Notes: generated from the sequence alone by a model not told the origin. Counted from the first letter of the stretch, positions 11,211 through 22,963 are shown. The stretch is DNA of 64,000 nt from Pinus tabuliformis (GCA_031772625.1 CM062810.1:705286358-705350357); one strand, 5' to 3'. Numbers and translations are program-made.

Positions 11211-12716
11211 TGATCTGAAATCACCCGTAAATGACCTCAGAGAAATAATGAAGGTATTATAGACTCAAGTGCTAGGGTGTGCCTATGTTATTTTATGCAA
11301 CAGATTGATAAAATTGCGAAATACACCACACTGAAACAATAAGAGAACATAGTAAGCAAATACATAAACAAAAAAATTTAATAAGGAGTTCACCCAATCC
11401 TCCTGGGCCACGTCTCCTGGTCCAGCCTTTAGTGGTGGCCTTTCTATTGTGTCTTAAAGCAGAGTTTTTACAATAAGGAGCTCAATTTGAGTCTCACTTA
11501 ACAGATGATGATCAATAGGATTGTACTTGAATTCCTCAAGTCTCTAGAGTACATAGACTCCCCTTACTGAATCTCGACCTCAACTGGTCTCAGTGGTATG
11601 AGTCCAATCTGGTACTCAATACCTAATAGGTATACACATGAGAGTTGCTTGAACCTCTCAAGCCTTCTCTAGAGTTCACAGACTCTCGGACTCTCTCTAT
11701 CTCTATTTGCTTGATGCTGCCTTTGACTACAGGTCAGCTCAGCTTCTCTGTTCTCTTCTAGTTCACTTATTTCTTGCCTCCGGATTTCTGCTTCTCTTTC
11801 CCTGCTTCTTTTCCTTTCTCTCTCTGTCTCTGTTTGTTCATGGCTTAAAGAAAATCTGCTCCCTGGCTGTTTGTTTCCGCTTCTGGCTCTCTAGATCTCT
11901 TTCCTCTGCCCACTGGAATTCCCCTACTCAGCATCATCATCACTTCATAACGCTTTGCAAAGAGGTGGCCACCTGTTCTCTCATGAACTGAGTGTCAGTT
12001 CTCTTTGAACGGTCATTATTTCCGTTGTTCCAAGGTTGCCCACGAAACTGATTCCTCTGCCAACTCATCAGTCATGTCGCACCTCAAATATTATATGACT
12101 CAGGCTATTTCCTCATCAAATCCGGTCATCCACCAGATCATTTCTCCGCCATTGATATGGAGCCTATAGATCCTACGGTCTCCATCCATATCGCACGAGT
12201 AAGTAGCATGACCTTTACACGCGCGATGTGAGCGGTTTTCTCTCTCATCTGTTGGACACATGTCACCCAGTGTATGGCATCGGGCGGGACTCGGTCGAAC
12301 CCACTTACCGCTTGAAGCCCTTCCGATATCCTGCCGGTTTTAGTGAGGGACCCACCTTATGATGGAATCGGTGATTTCCATATGGTTTTATGCTTTTCTT
12401 TGTGATCAAGTGCTTGAGGGCTTTCCTTCACTGAGAGGGATGCCCTTAGCACTTTAGCGCTAATCACGTATCAGAAACTGCCTCTGTTTTTGGATTTGAC
12501 CTTCTGTTTGTCAATTTGTGCCAGTGCACGGTCACCATGGGCCAAAGGTCTGCATGCTTTGACCGAGGGTCATCATTGTTTTGTGCCAACCATAAATTGC
12601 CATTGTTCATAGGTTATTTATGATAAGCTTCGACATACATAATACATTGAAACTTTGGTATGAGTTTTACAGAGTTTAGGGAAATTTAAGAGTGTTTAAG
12701 GATCCAATTTGGATTG
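11211..12716 (-). repeat. chromovirus 5' LTR (right copy)
   Basis: The copy aligns with 5779-7264. It starts TGATCTGAAATC and ends GGATTG, where the partner ends GGATCA. Substitutions are frequent throughout, again pointing to an old insertion. The outer end abuts the resumed 3' ORF of the host element. Confidence 0.9.
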
Positions 12717-12721
12717 GGCGC

Positions 12722-15669
12722 CAAGGTTGCCTAGTCCTAAATCATCTACCGCTAAGGAAAAACTAAAGAAATCACAATCTATTCGAGTGAGGCAGTCACC
12801 GAGGAAGAACCCTATTGAGGTTTGGAAGAAAGGCAAGATGGATAACTCCAAACAACCAGATGAACCCCTGTATCTCGACGAAGAAGAGCTTCATGAAGGT
12901 GTTGAATATTTAGATGCTGAGGAGGAGGGTGAGCCTATCACTAGGCTCCTGAAGTATATCCCTCCGCTGAAAGGCAAAGAGAAGGTCCCGAAAGGTCCAG
13001 GTTCTCGCAGGTTTATGTTCTCTACACCATTGTTTCCAGAAAAATTCATATTCGAAGGGCGCTCTTAGGGTGCATTCCTGCACTTAAAATGGAATATTGG
13101 GATCTAGTTGATCACGACAAATTCCTGTAGTTGGTGCCAAACAAGTATTTGGCCAAGATCTATTATGAAGAGACAGGAGTCACATGACTGGAGTCTATGA
13201 AGTGGGTTGTGGGGGTTAAGCAGCCTGGATTGCTGAATATGTTATGGGTATTGCATTTCAACAGAACCATTATCAACACGGTGTGCGTACGCAAATTACT
13301 CATGTTGGTTCATGATGGGTGTCTCTGGCTAGGAGAACCCATCCCCATCATAGATATGTTGATCCACCTCATCACAAGGTTTCCCTACTAGGGGGTGGAT
13401 CCAACCGAGGAGTTTGGAGGTAAGAGTAAAGAAAAACAACTCGCGAATAGAATGAAGAGCGAGTTTGGCCTAGTAAAGAAGTCACGCAAATACGCTATCC
13501 GCTACATCACAAATAAGGCGGTGTAGTTTTTCGCCCATATTTTGGCCTGTAAGGTCATGAGAAAGTGTCGCACAGATGAGGTTCTGACGTCAGTAATTTC
13601 ACTTGCTGCCCAATGTTCAAAGGGAGTACAATACAACTGGGCACAATATCTGTGTAAGGAGTTTTTGTTGAATTTTCACATAGCACCAGACGATGACAAG
13701 GAATTCCAGTATGGCTAGCTGATGTTGTTAATTGCCTTAGTTGTGTGGAGACTACTAGAAGATAGTCAGTTCCCTCCACAGGATGTCGATTTACTAGAAT
13801 CTGTGAAGTTCGCTTCACTCTGGGCAACAGAGGATCCGGAGAGTGTCATGGAGATGAATGTATTATGGGCACTGGTTGAGATGGACCTCTGCATGGTGAT
13901 AAGCCAGAGGCCGAGGCTGTCACCAACCTTGTTTGAGCAGTTGGAGGCATATGCAAAGTTCAAGGCGAATTTTCACAACGTGTCTATCCGCGCATGACGA
14001 GATCTGAAAAAGGTCTAGTACAAGTTACCATACCTAGTCAATGAGGCTGATGTGCAGAAAGTCATGGGGAAATGGCCAGGGGAGTGGCTACACCCCACAT
14101 ATCTCGATGTGGGAAGAAGAAAGGGCAAAGAGAGTTCCTCCGCGCAGATGATGGCAGCATAGAAACAAAGGGAAGTTAAACAGGCTGTAGCCTAAGAGAA
14201 AACAACACAGAAAAATAAGGAAGTTGCTGACAAGGAGTGCGTCGCGAAGGAGGCCATAGTGGAGGTTGATGAGTCGGCTTCTTAGCACTCTGAGGACAAG
14301 GAGGGTTCCGATGTTGAAGGAGGTGGGGGCGAGGAGTAGAGCACTCCCTTTAAATTGTAGAAGCGGACCAAGGAGATGAATTCTTGGCCCAGAAAGAAAC
14401 AAAAATTTGATAAGCATGTACATGTGGATCCAATGGTCCTCACTGAGGGGGAGTTGGATGAGATAGGAGATAAGGTCCGTGATAGAACGACTGAACTATG
14501 GCGAAATTTTGAACAACAGTATTTGTAGACATTGGGGAATGTGCAGAAGGATCTGCATGAGCTGCAGATTCAAACAGGATGGCAACAAGCTAGCGTAGGA
14601 CATGCGAGCAGGATACAAGCGAGCCTACAACAAGCAAGCGCAACTGTGCTCAAGACAAATATGACTTTGGACCTCAGAGTTATACCCTTACTAGAAGGAC
14701 CCCTACGCGCACAAGTAGAAGAGGCGAAAAACCAACTCGCACAAGTCAAGGATGTGGGTGTCAACCTAGCTGCGCTGCCTATTCAGACCCTCCACGAACT
14801 GCATCAGGGGGTATCAGATGAGCTCAGGGTCAGGGAGCAATGTGCACTGTTAGTCATGAGTGAAATAAAGATGAAAAATGAGAAAATATTTGCAGAGAAG
14901 GAACAGGCGATGAAAGAGAAGGAAGAACTGGCCACATGCAACCTGACTTTGGAGGCAACCATTATGCAGGTATGTAATGAGCTTCGAGAGCTCAATATTT
15001 TGAAGATGCAACATCAGCAACAAATATTATAAAATTGGCTATCGCTGTTAGAGAATCAAAGGAGGAAGTTGGTCGAGGCCGATTTAACTTACAAATGTAG
15101 ATCTCAGAGCTGTAGTTGAAATTATGACCAACCACTTCACCAGACATCCGAGAGCAACGTAGAGAAACCATCAAAGAAGGAATGACCACATTAGATGCAA
15201 CATTTAAAGGTTTCACAGAGCTCTTCGAGTAAGAAATGGAATTACGAAGACTCTGTAGGAGGACCCCACTCTGTAGAAAATTGGAGTAGATATATAAGAG
15301 AAGAAGCGAGAATTTGATGAAATCAGGGTGACTGCGCGCACTTTGGCTCCAATCTAGCACTTTGCTCGCTTAACAGAGGGGAAACAACTACAAGTACAAA
15401 TTGAGGAGCTATAGAAAAAATAGGCCATCTTGAAGACCAAGACGCAACCATGGACAGAGGGAGAAAGTCACCTTACTCTGTTAGTACAGGAAAATTTGAA
15501 CACAATCTAGTAAACACAGTGGACAATGGACCTCGCGGTGGAAGGTCCTATAGCAAAAAAGCTGGTTGAGGAAGGGCAGCAGGCTACAGTGCAGGGTATT
15601 GTTGACTTGCAAGTGTTGAAGGTAGAGTTCAATGAACTCCAAGCCAATATTGTTGCACCAGCTGAGTGA
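12722..15669 (+). pseudogene. extra 3' ORF of the host gypsy element, main part with coiled coil
   Basis: The frame resumes after the chromovirus with PRLPSPKSS and a basic stretch, then an acidic segment (LDEEELHEGVEYLDAEEE) up to 13068. After a frameshift near 13070-13190 a second frame runs through WVVGVKQPGLLNML, FPPQDVDLLESVKFASLW and KWPGEWLHPTYLDVG. A 167-codon stretch without stops (14532-15032) is rich in Gln, Glu, Ala and Leu in a coiled-coil pattern, and a last helical piece ends at 15669. In-frame stops (for example 13389, 13524, 13716, 13995) are of the type made by C-to-T change. No known domain was recognised. Its size and place between integrase and LTR mark it as an accessory protein of the element. 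Confidence 0.7.
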
Positions 15670-15704
15670 CTCGAGGGAGAGTCACTCAATTGGTGTTGGG
15701 GGAT
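15664..15704 (+). other. hairpin and polypurine tract before the 3' LTR
   Basis: GAGTGACTC and GAGTCACTC form a 9-bp inverted repeat with a 6-nt loop, overlapping the stop of the accessory ORF. It is followed by GGTGTTGGGGGAT, a purine-rich tract that abuts the LTR start TGTTGG. Confidence 0.65.
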
Positions 15705-16472
15705 TGTTGGGAAGGGGTCCCTAGGGTTAGTTAAGTCAAGTTTTGAGTCAATTTTGAGAAAAAGTTGTAATATCTTTTTGTAGCGAAATGTGGAAGCGAA
15801 GTGCGAAGCTAGTAGAATTCAAAGGGGCTTTAGTCCCTTAGTTGGTAGGTGATAGAGTTGTTTTGAGCCCCTCCCATGGTTTGCAAACCATGGTATTGTA
15901 AAGCATATGCTATATATAAATGAGTCATAGCGAGTCTTAGAAGTAATTTTTTGAAAAAATTATTGTAAGGGAAAGGTGCTAGGAATGAAATGTTTGTTTC
16001 CTGTACTTAGGCGAAAGGGGAAGGCTCCTATAGCTAAGTGCGTGGAGACCTTGGTAAGTTCACATGCTATCTGTAATTTAACACTTATACTTAATAAAGT
16101 CTGTTTTGGGTTGAAATTGATGCATTTGTGTCTTATCATTTACTTCTGATAAGTTCATGTATCTTCTTTCTGTGATATATTTTATATGAATTAATGCTTG
16201 TTTACTGTGTGAAAGTGGTAGATCTATAATATTTATGCATGATAAGCACAATTAAGTACCTTTGCAAAGATTTGGAAGTATTTTAGATAGATTTGCAGTA
16301 GTTATTTGCTTGGAAGGATTAGAACTGCGCGAAGGTAGATCTAAGCCATAGGAACTTCAGGAAACCATCACACAGGCCTCTAGATGCAGAAACATGGTTC
16401 TATCATCCCCTAATATTGCTTCGGCTGAGACTGCAGCCTACACTATGCAGGTTTTTTCCGAAATGGCCAACA
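15705..16472 (+). repeat. 3' LTR of the host gypsy element
   Basis: The LTR runs from TGTTGG to CCAACA, a perfect 6-bp terminal inverted repeat, with a purine tract directly before it. It holds a TATA box (TATATAAA near 15913) and a polyadenylation-type AATAAA at 16093, in the order expected for U3, R and U5. The partner LTR would be upstream of the window, so this boundary rests on end motifs only. Confidence 0.7.
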
Positions 16473-16697
16473 GTTAGGGTTTTGTTGGTTGGCGCAAATA
16501 ATGTTGAACCTGGGTCAGGCCCCATCAAGCCAACAAAGTGGAACTAACACAACACAACCAATATGACTTTCTACACACACCACAGGTCCTACATAAGCCA
16601 ACCAATCCTTCCAGATGATCAACCCTTCCAAGAACTTGATATTTCACTACCCTAGAGCCTTAGTCACTCCCATGACATGGGCATGTATACAACTATG
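16473..16697. other. short flank between two elements
   Basis: No gene or domain is visible. It is continuous with 24005 onward once the 16698-23999 element and one CTATG are removed: both sides carry a related CACTC-CATG-ATGGGCATG phrase. Confidence 0.5.
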
Positions 16698-17733
16698 TGT
16701 TATAGACATTTTTGGGCACTACAACCCCAAGCATAAATGTCCATAAACCAAGGGCTCCTAAGTCCCTAAAGGTTTTGTTCCAACCCCTAAAAGAACAAGG
16801 TCAACTAATTACAGCTTCTCCCAGAAGTTCTCCATGAAAAACTACTCAGAACTGGTCAAAACTGGACCATTTCACCTGCTCCATAAGCAAAGTGCGTTGC
16901 ATCTCACCTAAATACACATAGTAGGTGCGTTTCATTTCAAAAATCCCTTCTATGGGGTTCGATGGGCGAGAAGGGACAAATGGCAATGTCAATCCGCGAG
17001 GTGGAGAAGCATGGAATCTTCCAGAAACTTCTCCTGTGACACTTGCCTCTCTGAATTCGACCAGGGATGAGTAAGAGATCATCAATCTCCAAGTGGAAGC
17101 AAGAACTATCAGAGGGAAGACACTAATCAAATCTCAAAAGTTAACTCACCTCCCTTGCAGACATCTATATATGGATCCCTCATCCCAGAGATCCAGAGGC
17201 TGGAATTTTGCATCTTGGAAGGAATTGTTGTTGGTTTCTTGAGGCAACATCATAGTGTTGGGCGATCTAAGCTTTTCATGAGGTGAAGAAGGGCTTACTT
17301 GCTGAGAGGATGATGCTGGGTCAGAACAAATGGTTGTAACTCTCTTGGCTCTTTCTTGATTATCAATAAAGCTATTCAAGTTTTCCTCCATACTCTTGTG
17401 TGATTTATGTTTTATGCATTTGTATGGTCAATTTACATCTGATCCTAGATTGTTTATGATAATAGATCCATGTTCTTGTATAGTGTCATGCTGCTTTGAT
17501 TCTATAGGTACTTTGTGAAGCTGGGTATACAAGAAAGCAAGTAGCAAAGGACTATTCGAAGAGAGAGGAATCGAGCAAGGAACCAAGCGCAAGACAGAGG
17601 TTGGTCTCCTTTATTCTTCTCTCATCTATCTTTCATAAAGGAAAACGAAAGTAGTTTTACTTTGTTTGTTTCTAAGGTAGCTACCAGCCTTAGTGGGATT
17701 AGCAGTTCTGCATAGACACTTTTCCCAGTAACA
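16698..17733 (+). repeat. 5' LTR of the gag-protease element
   Basis: It runs from TGTTATAGAC to CCCAGTAACA and matches 22964-23999 over its full length without net indels. It contains an antisense open frame (17146-17391) and a second antisense frame (16846-17130). Confidence 0.93.
17146..17391 (-). other. antisense 81-codon ORF in the 5' LTR
   Basis: It starts MEENLNSFIDNQERAKR and ends SIYRCLQGR. The final codons overlap GGGAGGTGAGTTAAC, a good splice-donor sequence, and a second open frame follows on the same strand at 17130-16846 with an acceptor-like TTCAG. The identical arrangement lies in the other LTR with one residue changed. It may be a captured piece of a host gene. The protein family is not recognised, and it may simply be an open frame by chance. 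Confidence 0.35.
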
Positions 17734-17736
17734 AAA

Positions 17737-17754
17737 TGGCGACTCCGCTGGGGA
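17737..17754 (+). other. primer-binding site of the gag-protease element
   Basis: TGGCGACTCCGCTGGGGA starts three bases after the LTR end. It ends the way a plant tRNA 3' end would require (complement of CCA). Sites of this form are reported for Tat/Ogre-type elements and assigned to tRNA-Arg; I give the tRNA identity from memory and have not checked it. Confidence 0.7.
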
Positions 17755-19477
17755 ACGAATAGATTGATTGTCTATCTACATTTTTTTACTTCATAAACTT
17801 ACAGACGGAGCCTGAAGTCAAGCCAGCAAGCCTTCAAACTGCATTTTCTATGCAAGTTGCAAAGTAGACCAACGCTGCTTTAGTCAATCTCTGGGTTTTG
17901 TTTATGAATTAAACAATTGATTTACAAGCTTTCTAATTGCCCTTGTGGTGGCTCTAGTAACCTCCTTAGGTCTACCCCTGTGATTGATTTACTGATTACC
18001 ACTTGCTCAGCCAAAATCCCTGAACTGAACTGCAAACTGTGACCCGAAACCCAACCAAAGTCTCGTCTGTAGTCCAGCGCAGTGTCTATTCTGTGAACTT
18101 CAAATGCAGCACACTTCCCGAGTGTAGCAGGTGCGTTGCATTTCAGTTTCACTGTGTTACAGGTGCACTGATCAGACAAGGCCTTGTTCCTAGATTTTGG
18201 TTTCTATGTTCACTCTTTTCAGTTCTATTCAGGAGTTTTGCTGCCTGTAGTCAGTACACCTCTGTTTGAAACCCCTTTTCCTTGCTGTTATTCCGCCTCC
18301 ATTGTGCAAAGAACTGTAAATGTTTTTATGTATTTGTTGAGTCATTTTTAGTTCTCCTTTACAAAGAAGTAACGTAATTGTACTGTCGTTTCTTGATTTG
18401 AAAGTGTCACAAGTGTCGTTTTCAGTCATAGAAGAGAATCTGATTGTTCTTGATAGTCGATTACCCTGTTACTATTCTATTTGATCTGAATTAGTAGTTT
18501 TTCTAGTGTCGAAAGAAAGTTTTCAATTCCGAATCACAAAGTTTTGCCATTGTCCTCATTTTGTTTTGAAAATAAACTTGTTAGTAATTGTCGCTTTGAA
18601 AAATAATTCAGATTTGCGCATTAGCTTTCTTTTTATCATTCACATATTAAGAAATCTGAAAACAAATACATGCATGTGCATTTGCATTTAGACTATTTGA
18701 TTTGTTTGATTTAGGACAGTGCATATAGTGTGTGCTCTATGCTCTTTGTTGAAAGAACGCCATCTCTCTTTCCTTAGTAGCTAGGATTTTCATTACACAA
18801 AGAAGATAAAACGATTGTTTGTCATCTTAGATTGCATTTTAGGAATTGTACATCTACATCACGCGGTGAACCTGAAAGGAAAATTTCTTAAGCAAGATCA
18901 ACTATAAAATAAATTTAATGAATCTAACAATGCTTTGGAACCTAACGCACAACATCTAGAAGTCTAGGCTAGAGATGTATTCCGGCGTTGGAAAGCCTGG
19001 TAACTGTTGTTTTCACTATTGGTTGGATGATTCCTCCACTTTGAGACGATAAGTGCCAGTACGGACTTGTGCTCCCACGTACCGTCGAGTATATTTTGGG
19101 AGACCACAATAGGCTTAATCCTTTATCCATAGGAAGCCGTGTTTGCCGCCCTATCGATCGCAATGCACTGAACACAACATTCAAGAAGAATGACTGTCGT
19201 ACCGTAAAAAGTATTCTGCAGTTTTGCAATTGGTTTGGTAATCCCTCTGTCTAGATTTCCAGAGCATTCCCTTTTGTTCCTTTTCAGACTCCTTAATGGA
19301 AAAGGTCCATCTGAGCACTTGTCACTTCAGGCTCATTAAAAATCAAAGGCGACTAGAGTCATCTTTTGTTTTTTCTCGACTCTTCAAAATTGAAAAAACA
19401 AGTTGTGTCAAAACGTCTAAAATTTATTTTAAACGGAATAATCATCACCTTTCCTACGTTGTTCTTAGGTTGAGAAA
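17755..19477 (+). other. untranslated leader of the gag-protease element
   Basis: About 1.7 kb between the primer site and the gag start codon holds no recognised domain. Short open frames here are unrelated to known proteins. A long leader with possible packaging signals or an intron is usual in this kind of element. Confidence 0.5.
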
Positions 19478-21050
19478 ATGGAGTCCACCAACCAAGGAGT
19501 TCACCTTGGAGGAAATCCTAGTCCCTTCTCCTCTTGGGGAGATGTTGGTGCACCCCATGTGGCCACATTGTCGCTTCCAGGATTGACGATCGGCTTGCCC
19601 GTATGGCTTTTCTCAACCTCCGTCGTTCAGAACACCACAATTCCTGAACAATTGAGTCAGCAACTAGACAATTCCAGAGTTACCCCCCAACCCTCTACTT
19701 CGTCCAATTCTTCCTTTCCTCCTTCCTCTTCGCTTGATGGGGCTGGTAAAGCCAAAAATCAAGTACCTGAGAAGAAGGAGGAAAAGAAGAAGAAAGAGAA
19801 GAAGAAGAAGGAGCCAAAGGCGAAAAGGGGTAACCAAGCGTTGTCTAGCGGAAATCCACACACTGCACTGACCAGGCCTAAATCGCCATGTGTTATTTGC
19901 AAAGGAGACAACTATCATAGAGATTGTCCTTGCATCCCTCAGATCTTAAGGGACTGGTCTCCTCGTTTGCACAACCCGGTGTCGTCAACCTCTGATGATC
20001 ATGTTGAAATCACACCATCGACTAGTGAAAGTGAAGCCCCTGGACAAAAAGGAAAGTGCAAATTTCCTTGTAAACTGTGTGAAGGCGATCACGCCATCCA
20101 CCGTTGTCCCTTCTTAGACGAGGCTAAAAGAGTTTTGGACACTCGTCCGGTTTCACCGTTACGACTTCCTCCTCGATATAAGAAACTCTTGCCGAGTCCG
20201 TCACTAGTTGAAAATCCGGCTAACCCGCCCTTGTGGTCAGCCGAAGCGTCTATCATTGAAGATAAACCATCTGAACCCATACCAGATGAAAGTCAAAAGG
20301 TCGAGGCGGCAGTTGACCCGGTCTTGCCTTCAGAGGTTCCATATTCAGATGATACAGTCACCGAGGAGAACAAGGATGACACCGTCCAAATTATTTTCGT
20401 AAGCACAGACTCCGAAGAACATGGGGGCAGTCTACCCTTTCGTTTACCGCAGGAAGGAAGTTCATCAGAGTCATATCCGGCCGTATATTCGGTCCCACCT
20501 CCAAGCAACCTAGTTGTTTCCTTTGACTGGAATCTACTAGGCAGACCCCGTTTACCGGCTAGTATACCATTCCAAATCATTGCTCAAATAAATAGGATGG
20601 TTATGGCCAGTACCATCATAGATGAAGGGGCTTATGTGAGTATCATTTCCTCGACTGCTTGGAAAGCGCTTGGTTCACCATTCCTTTTGCCTGAGATGAG
20701 AAATCTAACAGGCTTTGAACAAAGGAACCAGTCAACCGTTAGGGATCCTTCCCAATGTGCCCATAACATTGAGAGGGAAAACCATTCAAATGAATGTAAT
20801 GGTAGTCCAAGGACCCCTGGATTATAATATACTCCTTGGACGAGACTATATTTATTGCATGGGAGCCATTGTCTCATCACTCTTTAGAGTAATTTGTTTT
20901 CCACATGAAGGAAGAGTGGTCAAGCTCGTAGACCAACTTTCATTTCCCGGTTCACACATAGAAAATAGTCATACACCAGCCCTGAATGGTCTTTTCACAC
21001 AAGGAATGTCTCATCAATCCCCAGTCTGTCCACCTGATGAGTGCGAGTGA
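19478..21050 (+). pseudogene. gag (zinc knuckles) and aspartic protease, one frameshift
   Basis: The start is the ATG at 19478 (MESTNQGVHLGG). The protein has a Ser/Pro-rich N-terminus, a Lys/Glu-rich block at about residues 90-117, and two zinc knuckles, CVICKGDNYHRDCPC near residue 137 and CKLCEGDHAIHRCPF near 198. A protease follows, with the active-site-like IIDEGAYVSIIS near residue 380, where many relatives also have Asp-Glu-Gly. One extra base near 20714-20717 shifts the frame; the protease continues in another frame (SQPLGILPNVPITLRGKT, LLGRDYIYCMGAIV) to 21050. No capsid domain was recognised upstream of the knuckles. The role would be RNA binding and processing in particles supplied in trans. 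Confidence 0.85.
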
Positions 21051-22963
21051 TTCAGGGGACATGACTGAAACCCAGAGGGCATGCACCCTGGTCTGCTTCA
21101 GCAGGAAAACTTCAGGTATAAGATAGGTTTCCGCGAGAGATATATGACTAGTCTGACACTCTCGTCCGTGATTTGAAAAGGGGCTTAGAATAGAATAATA
21201 TTCCCTTGTCAAAGTTATGTGGGTAGAGGCGTCTGCGCCACTCGCCTTTGTCTATTTTGGTAGGCATCGCCGAAGAAGTGTTTTGTTTGCGGTGCAGATA
21301 GAACAATCTTTCGTAACCTGAAAGAGGTAAGCCTTTCCTGATAAAAAAAATGTTTTGTCGGTAGATTGAGGGGTGACCTTGAAACTCTATTTTATGCCTG
21401 GGGGCATGCAAACCTTTTGGCGTGCAAGCGAAGAGCGACCATTTATTTTTCAAATTTGTAGGTCCTCTAACCCTTTAAACTCATAGGATTGGTCGTCTCC
21501 TAACTTGCATAAAGAAAGGATGTGGGGCAAAGCTTTGAAAAATTGCCGTTTTTATATATGAGACATCCTTATTATGCGACTAGATTAATCGAGCAGTTTT
21601 AACGTGGACTTCATGCTCGTTAAAAAATAAACATAAGCAATGAGCAAATGTTTCCCCCAACATTTAAGCTCAATAAAAAATGAACCCATTTCTGGTAAAT
21701 AACCGTCGTGAATGTAGTACTTCAGCCTTTAAAGCCTTGGTAGTGTTCTCATCATCACCTCTACTCTGTATCGGCCGATCATTCACCTCCATTTGGTTGT
21801 TTACTCCTTTTGAGGAACACTATGAAGAGTGATCCTATAAGCCATCCTTGTAACACTACCGTGATTGGAAAATTCCAAACCTTACCTGGAATCAGCTGGG
21901 AAGAAAACTTGAAGAAACTTTGTTGGTAGCAAGTCGCTCTTGAACATGACACTTTCACTCCGCATCCAAGTTAGGTTGGGTTGTTCCATTCACGGTCACA
22001 TCACCATGGTTCCATCACACCATCCACATTTAGGGTTAATGCTACCAATCTATCATGTCAGTGTCGCCGGTATGTTCAAGAGAAGTCGCTCAGAGAATTC
22101 ACCTGTGTCTCACCCACTGCAATACATTTACGCTCCATTCTTTCATGACCGCCACCTTGAACCTTATATCATCAGATCGTTTTCACCTCCATTAAAATCA
22201 TTTGCTCCATTCCGTGTCATTGATGTGGGATTCATTAAGGCCCTCCTATGACGGATCGCTTCTTGTCGACATTAGCTTATTATCCAAGAAGTTGATCTAA
22301 GAACAACCCTTTCAGTACTTTGAAGCTTGCATGCCTCAATGGCAAGCTTCTCACTTCCGGCGATAGGTTTACATTAATGGCCTTTGACCGAAAAATTTTG
22401 CGTGGTGTTTGACGCCAAGTCCTTTATTCACACCACGTGAATTGTACTGTAGTACCTTGAGGGTCATCATCATTATCGGTGATTCCTCTCGCGCTTGTTA
22501 ATAGCTTACATCATTGGTTGGTAATCAGGCAATGTCTTTCCATGTTCGAATACAGAACATCTCTCACATGGATCGACTCGTACTTTGAGTGAAGATTGAA
22601 CGAGATTGAAGACCCCGGATCTAGTTCCATCCATCCGGGCTGCGATATATATTTAGGAAAATAAATACATCAAATGTACATCATTGCTGCACAGATAATC
22701 ATCTAATCTAAGGGATGATGGCTCTACCAGAATCATCAGTCTACACTCAGATGATTGTCTGTCGCATGTACATGAAAGTGAATTTATAAAGCTGAGCATG
22801 GGAATGCCCGACTCAGCTAGATCATGAAAATATTATGAAGATAATGTATTGTATTGTATCTTATTACAAGTCTCCTTCCAGCTTGAAAGAACTTCAGATC
22901 CTCATGATAAAGCATTTCACCTGACATCAATAAGATTAACGACCTCATGCTTTAGGAGGCAAC
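21051..22963 (+). other. 3' non-coding part of the gag-protease element
   Basis: No RT, RNase H or integrase motif was found in any frame between the protease end and the 3' LTR. The sequence just before the LTR, TTTAGGAGGCAAC, is only weakly purine-rich but sits where the polypurine tract must be. Confidence 0.7.

Larger units (their letters stand above)
5779..12716 (-). mobile_element. complete but dead Ty3/gypsy chromovirus
   Basis: The element has two long direct repeats (5779-7264 and 11211-12716) around a minus-strand internal region with gag, RT/RNase H, integrase and a chromodomain-like end. The primer site next to the right LTR and the purine tract next to the left LTR both fit the minus orientation. 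The flanking 5-mers AGCAC (5774-5778) and GGCGC (12717-12721) differ only by two G/A changes, consistent with a decayed duplication. The right LTR end reads TTG where the left LTR reads TCA. Gag and pol contain stops and shifts, and a protease domain is missing between gag and RT, so the copy is not autonomous. Confidence 0.9.
1..16472 (+). mobile_element. Ty3/gypsy-type LTR retrotransposon, 3' part, interrupted twice
   Basis: This is the host element of the first nest. In order it shows an integrase zinc-binding domain (1-196), the integrase core and C-terminus (4315-5169), an extra 3' ORF (5571-5778 continued at 12722-15669), a purine-rich tract and a 3' LTR (15705-16472). The 5' LTR, gag, protease and RT lie upstream of the window. 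Two insertions split it, at 197-4314 and 5779-12716. Removing each insert with one copy of its 5-bp duplication brings the reading frame back together, so the pieces belong to one element. Most stop codons in its ORFs sit where Gln, Arg or Trp codons would be expected, as in old methylated plant repeats. Confidence 0.85.

Noticed and set aside
5779..12716. Possible segmental duplication (1.5-kb direct repeats)
   Set aside because: The primer site, polypurine tract and pol genes between them show that they are LTRs.
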